A DNA stretch of 35,967 bases from NCBI GenBank assembly GCA_964455375.1, contig CAYVXE010000037.1, positions 1 through 35,967 of the forward strand. The letters are read 5' to 3'. Positions 25,533 through 32,637 of the stretch are shown in pieces (the stretch's first letter is position 1; every line of letters starts with the position of its first letter). The position numbers and the translations under genes are program-made. The stretch comes from CAYVXE01 sp964455375 (GTDB lineage: Bacteria; Zhuqueibacterota; Zhuqueibacteria; Oceanimicrobiales; Oceanimicrobiaceae). A model generated the notes under the pieces. That model searched no databases and was not told the origin of the DNA. It saw only the letters and a program-made list of their open reading frames with translations.

Positions 25533-25548
25533 TGGAATAATATTTGCA
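25533..25548 (+). promoter_or_regulatory. Sigma-54 promoter of the stand-alone receiver gene
   Basis: TGGAAT-AATAT-TTGCA has GG and GC at the required 12-nt interval and a perfect -12 box. The predicted transcript start is about 25559. An ATG at 25569 would leave only about 10 nt of leader, which supports a later start codon. Confidence 0.65.
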
Positions 25549-25604
25549 TTCTTTAGATTGATATAAACATGATGTATATTTATAATTTTTATGGAGTGGA
25601 TGTT

Positions 25605-26033
25605 TTGGAAAAGCAAAAGGAAATGTCAACAAGCAGAAAGAAGATTCTCGTTGTGGACGATGAGCTCTATGTGAGAAAATGTTTAAACGCCATATTAAGC
25701 AAACTCGGTCATGAGGTTGTGTGTGTAAAAAGTGCAATAGATGCTGTGGACACCTTTCAAAAAATACAACCCTCACAAAATCCTTTTAAAATCGCTTTCG
25801 TCGATTTACATCTTCCGGAGAAATTAGGTGGTTTAAAAGTTTGTGAAAAAATCAGGGAACAGGATAAAGATATTCAATTGATTTTAGCCAGCGGGGATAC
25901 GTCTAACCCAATCATGCTCGATTATAAAATGTACGGATTTAACGGAATCCTTAAAAAACCCTTTAGTATCAGCCAGGTAGGACAATCTATCGAGGAACTC
26001 TCTAAGTTAAATATGATTGACATGGAAGATTAA
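25605..26033 (+). CDS. Stand-alone response-regulator receiver domain protein
   Basis: This is a CheY-like single-domain protein with all receiver residues present: the acidic pair in ILVVDDE, phosphoacceptor Asp in FVDLHLP, Ser in LILASGD and Lys in ILKKPFS. It has no output domain, so it probably acts through protein contact or in a phosphorelay; no histidine kinase is encoded here. The start is uncertain. TTG at 25605 has GGAG 8 nt upstream and sits 56 nt after the sigma-54 promoter, like other genes here. ATG at 25569 (too near the transcript start) and ATG at 25623 are alternatives. Its stop codon overlaps that of the convergent DUF5683 gene. Confidence 0.85.
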   Translation: MEKQKEMSTSRKKILVVDDELYVRKCLNAILSKLGHEVVCVKSAIDAVDTFQKIQPSQNPFKIAFVDLHLPEKLGGLKVCEKIREQDKDIQLILASGDTSNPIMLDYKMYGFNGILKKPFSISQVGQSIEELSKLNMIDMED

Positions 26034-26830
26034 AAACGCACTTGCATATTTATTTTTGCATGCCCGTCTAATAAACCCGGCGCTATAGAAAACGATCGCT
26101 CCCCAACCTCTTTTTTTTCATTCTTTGTCAAAACAGCATCCAGATAACTAACCAGCCAAACTCCCACAGAAAAGACAAAAAAACTATTCCGCAGTTTATG
26201 ATAATTGTTAAACGTAGAAAAGCGGGAATCGATTTTGACGGGATCTGTTTCGGCTAAATAATCATCTTCTGCATTATTTCTGGCAATGTGGGCAAGTACC
26301 GTTCCCAATACCCCGACTCCCCACAATGAGGTAAAGATAAGACCTCTGCGCTTTTGTCTTTTGTACACCTGCCCCCAACCGGGTAAAATCATCGATCTAA
26401 TGGCCGCTGACGGACGCGGGTCCTGCAACACAATATATCGGACAGTACCTGCCTGTTGCTTCTGTTCATTTTGATGAAGTGTCCATTCCCGTTTTACATT
26501 TTCAAAAAATTCTACAATTTTGGGCGAAACGAACAACGGTTCTAATTTTAGATCTGCGTTAAGTGACAGAGCTTCTTCAAACTGGAGACGCGCTTGCGAC
26601 GGTTTGTTTTGTGAAAAATAGATCAGTCCCAGAATCTGATGAATTTGTACCAATTGATTTGGAGAAAATATCTGATAATTTTTGATGGCCGCGACAGCTT
26701 CTTTCTCAGCCTCGTTGTAGTTTAACTGATTATAATTCTGTTGGATGTTGTCAACAATTACGGCAGGATTATCCTGCGCAAACAAAACGCAAGGTACGGT
26801 TAAAAGTGAAAGCAACAAAAATATTTTCAT
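26030..26830 (-). CDS. DUF5683-like membrane protein with signal peptide and TPR-like region
   Basis: The 266-residue protein has a signal peptide (FLLLSLLTVPCVLFAQ), then a TPR-like helical stretch (about 30-110: NEAEKEAVAAIKNYQIF, HQILGLIYFSQNKPSQARLQ). The DUF5683-type core (about 138-230) has SAAIRSMILPGWGQVYKRQKR followed by two hydrophobic segments. The family is widespread in Bacteroidota-like lineages with unknown function. It begins 13 nt after the kelch gene and is probably cotranscribed from the sigma-54 promoter upstream of that gene. Confidence 0.75.
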   Translation of the reverse strand: MKIFLLLSLLTVPCVLFAQDNPAVIVDNIQQNYNQLNYNEAEKEAVAAIKNYQIFSPNQLVQIHQILGLIYFSQNKPSQARLQFEEALSLNADLKLEPLFVSPKIVEFFENVKREWTLHQNEQKQQAGTVRYIVLQDPRPSAAIRSMILPGWGQVYKRQKRRGLIFTSLWGVGVLGTVLAHIARNNAEDDYLAETDPVKIDSRFSTFNNYHKLRNSFFVFSVGVWLVSYLDAVLTKNEKKEVGERSFSIAPGLLDGHAKINMQVRF

Positions 26831-26843
26831 TTTCAGCTCAGAT

Positions 26844-28103
26844 TTATTTTAGGAACAACATTCGTTTAGATTGACGTCGGTCACCTTGCGACAAAGTATA
26901 CACATAAAGTCCCGAAACAACGCTTAACCCGTGACTGTCCGTACCGTTCCAGTGCACCTGGTATTCACCGGTTGAGAATTGGTAAATAAATTGTTTTACT
27001 AATTGTCCTTTTATATTATAAATGGACAAATTAATGGGAGATTGATCGTTTACGTTCACGGTAAATCTAATGACCGTCCCGGCATTAAAGGGATTCGGGT
27101 AGTTCTGCTCTAAGGTAAACTTTAAAGGTTGCTGAGGATCTGGGGTTTCAACTGAAGTGGGGACGCCAAAAGCATTTGCAGTTTCAACACTGGCCAGAAC
27201 GGAACCGTTGGCCGAACTCCCGCCGATAACATAAACGTTGCCACTCACGGTTTCCATTACAAATTGCTCCCGGGCAATTGTAAGAGGCATATCCTCAACC
27301 CATGCGTTTAAATCAGGATCGTAAAGTTCAACAGAATTCAAAACCTGATCATCGGCTCCGCGGCCACCGGCGACGACAATTTTTCCATCGAAGCCTGCAG
27401 CGCTCAGACCGCCACGGGCTGTAAGCAGACCACCTACCGGACTTGCTCCCGCCGCTTCAGTGTAAACCTGTACAAAATTTAACGGTCCGAAAGAACTAAA
27501 GCCCCCGATCACATAAACCGCATCATTGATTCTGGTCGTACCAAAAGAGGCTTTAGCAAAATTGAGCACCCAATCCTGAGAAACTTGCCATTTGTCATCA
27601 TTTGGCAAATATCTCTCAACAGAATTTAAAAGATGGGGATTACCTTCCGAACCGCCGAAACCGCCAAGAGCATAAAAGTGTCCATCTAACTCCAGTGCTG
27701 CGGGACCCTCCCGCTCCTCTTCCAAATCGCGAAAATCCCTCCACCGATTCTCCTGCGCATCAAAAAACTCGACTTTTTTCAGAATTTCGTCTTCATCACT
27801 TCTCCCGCCAAGTACAAATATCTTTCCATTGAAGACCGCGGCCGCAGCATTTTCGCGAGCTTTCTTGAGAGCAGGAAAATTCGTATCCCAACTGTCGGAT
27901 TGCGGATCATAAACTTCAACAATATCTAAAACATTTCCACTGCCGTCACGACCGCCAATGACGTAAATTTTATTATTGAAAACAACCGAACAAATATTAA
28001 AACGCGGCGTCGGCATATTTGTTTTAAACTGCCAGCCGGGCTGCGCCAAAAGGCTCGAAACAAAAATGACGAAGATCACACAAAAAAACAAACTTTTTTT
28101 CAT
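26844..28103 (-). CDS. Secreted kelch-repeat propeller protein with C-terminal sorting tail
   Basis: A signal peptide (FFCVIFVIFVSSLLAQ) is followed by six kelch motifs (about residues 35-325), each with a double-Gly such as KIYVIGGRDG, KIFVLGGRSD, HFYALGGFGG, AVYVIGGFSS, KIVVAGGRGA and NVYVIGGSSA. That is enough for a complete six-bladed propeller. The last about 90 residues are a FlgD/Ig-like tail beginning LEQNYPNPFNAGTVIRF and ending RMLFLK. The protein is probably exported and surface-attached; a glycan- or protein-binding role is typical but unproven. It is followed 13 nt later by the DUF5683 gene. Confidence 0.88.
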   Translation of the reverse strand: MKKSLFFCVIFVIFVSSLLAQPGWQFKTNMPTPRFNICSVVFNNKIYVIGGRDGSGNVLDIVEVYDPQSDSWDTNFPALKKARENAAAAVFNGKIFVLGGRSDEDEILKKVEFFDAQENRWRDFRDLEEEREGPAALELDGHFYALGGFGGSEGNPHLLNSVERYLPNDDKWQVSQDWVLNFAKASFGTTRINDAVYVIGGFSSFGPLNFVQVYTEAAGASPVGGLLTARGGLSAAGFDGKIVVAGGRGADDQVLNSVELYDPDLNAWVEDMPLTIAREQFVMETVSGNVYVIGGSSANGSVLASVETANAFGVPTSVETPDPQQPLKFTLEQNYPNPFNAGTVIRFTVNVNDQSPINLSIYNIKGQLVKQFIYQFSTGEYQVHWNGTDSHGLSVVSGLYVYTLSQGDRRQSKRMLFLK

Positions 28104-28203
28104 AGTTTTCTCTTTACCTTTTAACCCGCATTTTCACAGATGTCCAATTTCATGCGCAAAATTTGCAGCATTTCTTCTCTAAATCATCCCTATTGGTCTA
28201 TCT

Positions 28204-28219
28204 TGCAAAATACATTCCA
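28204..28219 (-). promoter_or_regulatory. Sigma-54 promoter upstream of the kelch-repeat gene
   Basis: On the minus strand TGGAAT-GTATT-TTGCA has the same -24 and -12 boxes as the receiver-gene promoter. It starts right after the kinase gene's stop codon and leaves a leader of about 90 nt before the kelch gene. No TGTGCAA/TTGCACA repeat was found at the expected distance, which would fall inside the kinase gene. Confidence 0.6.
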
Positions 28220-29926
28220 TTATTTTGCCAGTAAATTCGTTAAATTGAATTTTAACACTTTTTTTTCACCCGCTGAAATATCTACATTTGTTTGCCAATC
28301 GCCTAATTGTGGGTTTTTAAGTGTTAGCCGGTGATTGCCGGGGACGAGAATAAAGGGGTGATTCTGTGGCGGCACGGTGTCTTTATATTGACCGTCCACA
28401 TACACCTCTGCAAACGGACTCACCATTAATGACAACGTCCCAACCGTTGTCCAAAAAGAAAATTGAATTTCCTCCACTTGTTCACTTTGAATGTTCAGTA
28501 CCACTTTATGCTCAGAAGGAAAATCCGGGTTTCGAAATAAAACTTCGTGCTCACCCTGACTTAAATGAATCATTTCACTTGAAATGGATCCTACAGAATC
28601 ACCATCCACAAATACAAACGCCCATGGACTGCAATGAATATTGAGAGTTCCGGGCTTCACAGAAAACCTCGCGACATTCGTTGTATTAGCTACATCGACT
28701 AAATCTTGCGTCTCCGAAGCTTTAGGGCGTGATTTAGTCACAAACTTATCACCTGAACGATTCATTGCTTGGAGCGAGTCTTGAGAATGTGTCTTGATTT
28801 TTTTTGTGATTTGCAAACCGTCTATATTCTTTTTCTTTACGGAGTTTTCAATGGGTTGCGTTTCGGTTTGGATAGAATCAGCTATTCCGAAAACAGGCGT
28901 TGACTCAGCCTCCGATTGCTGCATATTGTTCGAATTCAGGGCAAAATAACTCCAAAACAGGACTGCCAGCACAGGAACACTCAAATATAAATATTTAGCA
29001 AAAGACGACTTCTTAACCTCAGTTGTTGCCACTATTTCCGGGGAAACTTTCGGAACATACGCATCCGGATCAGAGAGATATTTCTCAAGGGATTTTGTTG
29101 CTACACTAAAATTTTGTTGTAATTGGAATGCATTCAATTCATGCAGTAGAGCCGCACAAGTCTGATAGCGATTTTCCGGCGTCTTTTCTAACATTTTTTG
29201 GCAAATAGAGACCAAAGGTGCGGGAAGATCACGCCTGTGTTGCAAGAGTTCCGTTGGATCATCTTTCAAAATAGAATTAAATGAGTCGCTTATGGAGTCT
29301 CTTTTAAAAGCCGTTAGCCCGCTTAACATTTCAAAGAAAGTTACACCCAAAGAGAAAATATCTGAATACACGTCAAATTTTTCTCCAAGTATTTGCTCTG
29401 GAGAAAAGTAAGCGACCGTGCCTTTAATTTCCTCACCTTGTCCCTCTTCAGACCTGATGGTCTCCGCCATCCCGAAGTCTGTTATTTTTACCAGTCCCTC
29501 TTGAGAAATAAGAATATTTGATGGTTTTATGTCCCGATGCAAAAGACTTTTATCATGAGCTGCTTTCAGACCCAGACAGGCTTCGCGAAGAATATACCAG
29601 GCTAACTCAGCCGGGAGTGCATTCTGGTGGATTAAGTCTTCCAGAGTACAACCTTCGATAAACTCAGTGGCAAAATAACGTAACCCTTCGTGTGCACCGT
29701 AATCAAAAATGGTTACAACGTTCGGGTCCTGTACTTTGGCAATCAACCGCGCCTCTTCTTCAAACTGGCGACTAACCTCGGGGTGTGAGCTCAATTCGGG
29801 ATTCAACACTTTGAGCAGCACAAATCTGTCTAATGATGCCTGATATCCCTTGTAAACTTGCGTTGTGGCACCCTGATGAATTTGTGCGAAAATCTGAATA
29901 TCGCCGATTTGTTTTATATTTGCCAT
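28220..29926 (-). CDS. Membrane Ser/Thr protein kinase with C-terminal PEGA domains
   Basis: Residues about 9-265 are a Hanks-type kinase with Lys39, HRDIKPSN (Asp132), DFG (150-152) and YFSPEQILG. The glycine loop is reduced to IHQGATTQVYKG. A single membrane segment (about 310-330, LYLSVPVLAVLFWSYF) leads to an outer part with two PEGA-like units (about 430-568; WAFVFVDGDSVG and FAEVYVDGQYKD). The kinase thus faces the cytoplasm and the PEGA units the periplasm. It overlaps the GAF-sigma-54 activator gene by 13 nt and is translated after it, so a signal from the envelope to transcription is a reasonable inference. Confidence 0.9.
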   Translation of the reverse strand: MANIKQIGDIQIFAQIHQGATTQVYKGYQASLDRFVLLKVLNPELSSHPEVSRQFEEEARLIAKVQDPNVVTIFDYGAHEGLRYFATEFIEGCTLEDLIHQNALPAELAWYILREACLGLKAAHDKSLLHRDIKPSNILISQEGLVKITDFGMAETIRSEEGQGEEIKGTVAYFSPEQILGEKFDVYSDIFSLGVTFFEMLSGLTAFKRDSISDSFNSILKDDPTELLQHRRDLPAPLVSICQKMLEKTPENRYQTCAALLHELNAFQLQQNFSVATKSLEKYLSDPDAYVPKVSPEIVATTEVKKSSFAKYLYLSVPVLAVLFWSYFALNSNNMQQSEAESTPVFGIADSIQTETQPIENSVKKKNIDGLQITKKIKTHSQDSLQAMNRSGDKFVTKSRPKASETQDLVDVANTTNVARFSVKPGTLNIHCSPWAFVFVDGDSVGSISSEMIHLSQGEHEVLFRNPDFPSEHKVVLNIQSEQVEEIQFSFWTTVGTLSLMVSPFAEVYVDGQYKDTVPPQNHPFILVPGNHRLTLKNPQLGDWQTNVDISAGEKKVLKFNLTNLLAK

Positions 29927-31401
29927 TCTTTTAGCTTGTAATGCAGCCAGCGTCTGGACACCCCCAAAATACGCGCCGTCTCAGAAATGTTGCCATCCTG
30001 CTCGCTCAATGTCTGGCGCACCAACCGCCTTTCAACTTCCCGCAACGTCAGACCGTATTCAATTAATTCAGCCACGTTGGCCACAGGCAGGCGCAAATTA
30101 TCCACCGTAATGAGATCGGATTTCGCCATCACAACGGCCCTCTGGATGGTGTTTTCCAATTCTCGTACATTTCCGGGCCAGGTGTGCGTCAGCAATGCCT
30201 GCATAGCATTCTTATCAAATCCTTTGATAGCTTGTTTTTTCTTTTGCGCATATTTATCAAGAAAATGGTTTGCAAGCAGTGGAATATCCGATTTCCTCTG
30301 CCGCAGCGGCGGTAAATGTATACAGATGGTATTCAGGCGGTAAAACAAATCTTCCCGAAATGTTTTCTCCTTGACCAATTCAGAAAGAACTTTATTTGTC
30401 GCAGAGATGATCCGGACATCGACTTTCCGAATCGCATTTTCCCCGACGCGTTTAATTTCTCCTTCCTGAAGAACCCGCAAAAGTTTGGTTTGTATGCTCA
30501 TGCTTAAATCACCGATCTCATCGAGGAAAAACGTTCCGCCATCGGCTGCTTCGAACAAACCGCGCTTGTCGGTAACGGCACCGGTGAAGGCCCCCCTTTT
30601 ATGCCCGAAAAGTTCACTCTCCAACAAACTGTCCGGCAGAGAGCCACAAAAAAGCGCCATAAACGGCTTATCTTTACGCTCACCATTGTAATGAATGGCC
30701 CGGGCCACCAACTCCTTTCCGGTGCCGCTCTCCCCTTCGATAAGAACTGTGGCGTCCGTATCCAGCACCTGTGTCATAATTTCGAACACATCACGCATTT
30801 TGGGGCTTTGACCGATAATTTCGTCAAAACCATGGATGCGTTGAACCTCTTCTCGCAGTCGCCGGTTCTCCTCGCGTAATTTCTGGTATAATTGAGCATT
30901 TTCAATGGCGACTGCGGACTGATTGGCAAAGGCTGTCAGAAATGGAAGATTCTCATTGGTGAACTTACTTCGCTTCGATAAACTGTCCAGATAAATGACT
31001 CCGATTTGCCGCTTTTTTATGCGCAGCGGGACACATGCAATGGATTGAATTTTCTGCAGAACAATACTTTCACTTTTTTTATATTTCGGATCTTTCTGGG
31101 TCTCAAAGAGAATGACGGGTTCTCCATTGGCCATCACTTCATGCACAACGCTGGTGGAAATTCCTGTGATATCTGCAATTTGGTTATCCGTGAAATTTTT
31201 GCTGCTTTTCACTTCAAAACCCTGTGCCGCGGCGGACGCATTTAGCAAAACGAATCCGCGCTCCGCCGACAGCGCTTCCATAGTTATTTCCAGAATATTC
31301 TCCAGAAGTTGATCGATTTCCTGTAGACTGTTAATGACATGCGCTATTTCAGAAAGGGCTTCGATGGATGATAATTTGTCATCCCTTGCACGTGTCTCCA
31401 T
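29914..31401 (-). CDS. GAF-domain sigma-54-dependent activator
   Basis: Residues about 28-170 form a GAF sensor domain (ERGFVLLNAS ... ACVPLRIKKRQIGVIYLDS) and about 171-190 a coiled-coil linker. The AAA+ domain (about 193-425) has Walker A GESGTGKE (223-230), an intact GAFTGA loop (270-275) and Walker B FFLDEIGD. A Fis-type HTH lies at about 455-495 (NISETARILGVSRRWLHYKL). It should drive sigma-54 promoters in response to a small ligand or partner. GAGGT lies 3 nt before the ATG, 7 nt after the upstream lipoprotein stop. It is divergent from the VIT/vWA gene, whose promoter it may control. Confidence 0.93.
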   Translation of the reverse strand: METRARDDKLSSIEALSEIAHVINSLQEIDQLLENILEITMEALSAERGFVLLNASAAAQGFEVKSSKNFTDNQIADITGISTSVVHEVMANGEPVILFETQKDPKYKKSESIVLQKIQSIACVPLRIKKRQIGVIYLDSLSKRSKFTNENLPFLTAFANQSAVAIENAQLYQKLREENRRLREEVQRIHGFDEIIGQSPKMRDVFEIMTQVLDTDATVLIEGESGTGKELVARAIHYNGERKDKPFMALFCGSLPDSLLESELFGHKRGAFTGAVTDKRGLFEAADGGTFFLDEIGDLSMSIQTKLLRVLQEGEIKRVGENAIRKVDVRIISATNKVLSELVKEKTFREDLFYRLNTICIHLPPLRQRKSDIPLLANHFLDKYAQKKKQAIKGFDKNAMQALLTHTWPGNVRELENTIQRAVVMAKSDLITVDNLRLPVANVAELIEYGLTLREVERRLVRQTLSEQDGNISETARILGVSRRWLHYKLKEWQI

Positions 31402-31408
31402 AGAACCT

Positions 31409-32410
31409 CTAATTTATAAAAAAGGATGCTTCTTTAGACTGTGCCCGATTACCAAATTCATCGACAATAGAAATTGTCCAAAAATAACTTCCGGGCGACA
31501 TCGGTTGAATTGCAGTAAATGACGTATTTGCCTGATCGATTTTCGATTCCGAAAACACGGGTAGAACGCGACCGAAATTTTGACTGAAAACATCCACTGT
31601 ATAGGTAAATTGAATGTCCAGATTCACCGGCTTCCAGGTGAAGGTCGGTGTCGGTGTATTTACCGTAGTAAATCCGATTGGCGAATCCGTGATCGGAGTG
31701 AGATCAAAAATCCGTGAAATAAGTCTTGGCATAGATTGTGTTTGATAGTTTGGCTGGTCACTGACGTTTATAAATATTTCCTTTCCCAATAAATCCTGGA
31801 GATTTTTTCCTGGAATTTTGTCTTCCAAAATGGTACCACGATAGATACCCGCCACTTGACTCGCTTCGAGGGTGTCTTTAAAACCAACTGCCGGAATGGA
31901 GAGTTCCACCTGGGCAATATCATTCAACCCATCCGGGTCATCGATGCCCGCTTCCACATCCAATAAAAAAAGGTCCGTGGACGGAAACCAGCGATTTATA
32001 CGTGCGGAACGGATAGTAAATGTATTTATCTGCGGCAAACCGTCTAAATGATACTCTAAGTCCGGATTGTTTTGCAGGTTTACAACCACGGTATCCAAAA
32101 CAGTAGCAAATCCGGGTTTCGTCACAGTAAGCATGTAAGTGCCCGGAGTAACACTCTCTAACTGAAACTGTCCCTGAGCATTGGACACAGCTACAAATGG
32201 CCCCGGTTCCAATCTGACTTCCACACCTGCAAGCGGAGAAAAGGGTGAATAAAACGTCAATGTCCTGCCTGCGAGAACATCTGTATTATCAAAATTATTT
32301 GATTTTGGATCAAGCGGATTATTTCTGTCCGCATTACTTAAACATGCCACCTGTAAAAACGGTAGCGCCAAAAAACATACATACATAAATTTTTTGGGTG
32401 AAAAATACAT
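31409..32410 (-). CDS. Lipoprotein with carboxypeptidase-regulatory-like domain
   Basis: A lipoprotein signal (FLALPFLQVACLSNADRN) is followed by the NPLDPKS motif often seen after the lipidated Cys in FCB-group surface lipoproteins. A carboxypeptidase regulatory-like/SpaA-type domain follows at about residues 45-125 (PLAGVEVRLEPG, GTYMLTVTKPGFATV). The remainder (about 130-333) looks like two fibronectin-type or Ig-like units. It is the first gene of a run with the GAF activator and the PEGA kinase and might be the envelope part of that sensing unit. This is inference from position only. Confidence 0.78.
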   Translation of the reverse strand: MYFSPKKFMYVCFLALPFLQVACLSNADRNNPLDPKSNNFDNTDVLAGRTLTFYSPFSPLAGVEVRLEPGPFVAVSNAQGQFQLESVTPGTYMLTVTKPGFATVLDTVVVNLQNNPDLEYHLDGLPQINTFTIRSARINRWFPSTDLFLLDVEAGIDDPDGLNDIAQVELSIPAVGFKDTLEASQVAGIYRGTILEDKIPGKNLQDLLGKEIFINVSDQPNYQTQSMPRLISRIFDLTPITDSPIGFTTVNTPTPTFTWKPVNLDIQFTYTVDVFSQNFGRVLPVFSESKIDQANTSFTAIQPMSPGSYFWTISIVDEFGNRAQSKEASFFIN

Positions 32411-32482
32411 ACGCCCTATTTATTAATTATTTTCAAAAAAAGCAAGTACTGATTGCACCCATAATTTTCCGACCTCATCAGC

Positions 32483-32520
32483 TGTGCAATTATTTCTCAC
32501 CTTAGCGCAATATTTGCACA
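32483..32520. promoter_or_regulatory. Inverted-repeat upstream activator site before the VIT/vWA gene
   Basis: TGTGCAAT (32483-32490) and TTTGCACA (32513-32520) repeat the arms seen at 25443-25479, with 22 instead of 21 nt between them. They lie at -114 to -77 from the predicted transcript start (about 32597), nearly the same as at the receiver gene. A further ATTGCAC half-site is at 32452-32458. The remaining gap sequence is AT-rich without a gene. Confidence 0.55.
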
Positions 32521-32570
32521 TGCCTATCATCATTAATTTCATAACCTACTGTATTTTCATTAATTACAAC

Positions 32571-32586
32571 TGGTACGAATATTGCT
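32571..32586 (+). promoter_or_regulatory. Sigma-54 promoter of the VIT/vWA gene
   Basis: TGGTAC-GAATA-TTGCT differs from TGGCAC-N5-TTGCW at one position. It ends 51 nt before the ATG and leaves a leader of about 40 nt that contains AGGAGG (32627-32632), 5 nt before the start. Confidence 0.72.
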
Positions 32587-32637
32587 GACGGAATACAACG
32601 GCTCTACAAAATAAACCCCAATTACGAGGAGGATATT

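Noticed and set aside
25429..25776. 115-codon antisense reading frame over the receiver gene
   Set aside because: It overlaps a clear receiver domain on the other strand, crosses the sigma-54 promoter and activator site, and shows no family features.
32503..32518. Second sigma-54 promoter TAGCGC-AATAT-TTGCA before the VIT/vWA gene
   Set aside because: The -24 box lacks GG and the element overlaps the right arm of the inverted repeat; the site at 32571-32586 is a better match and better placed.
32411..32637. Sigma-54 promoter on the minus strand for the lipoprotein-GAF activator-kinase operon
   Set aside because: No minus-strand GG/GC pair with 12-nt spacing was found; this operon's promoter class is left open.
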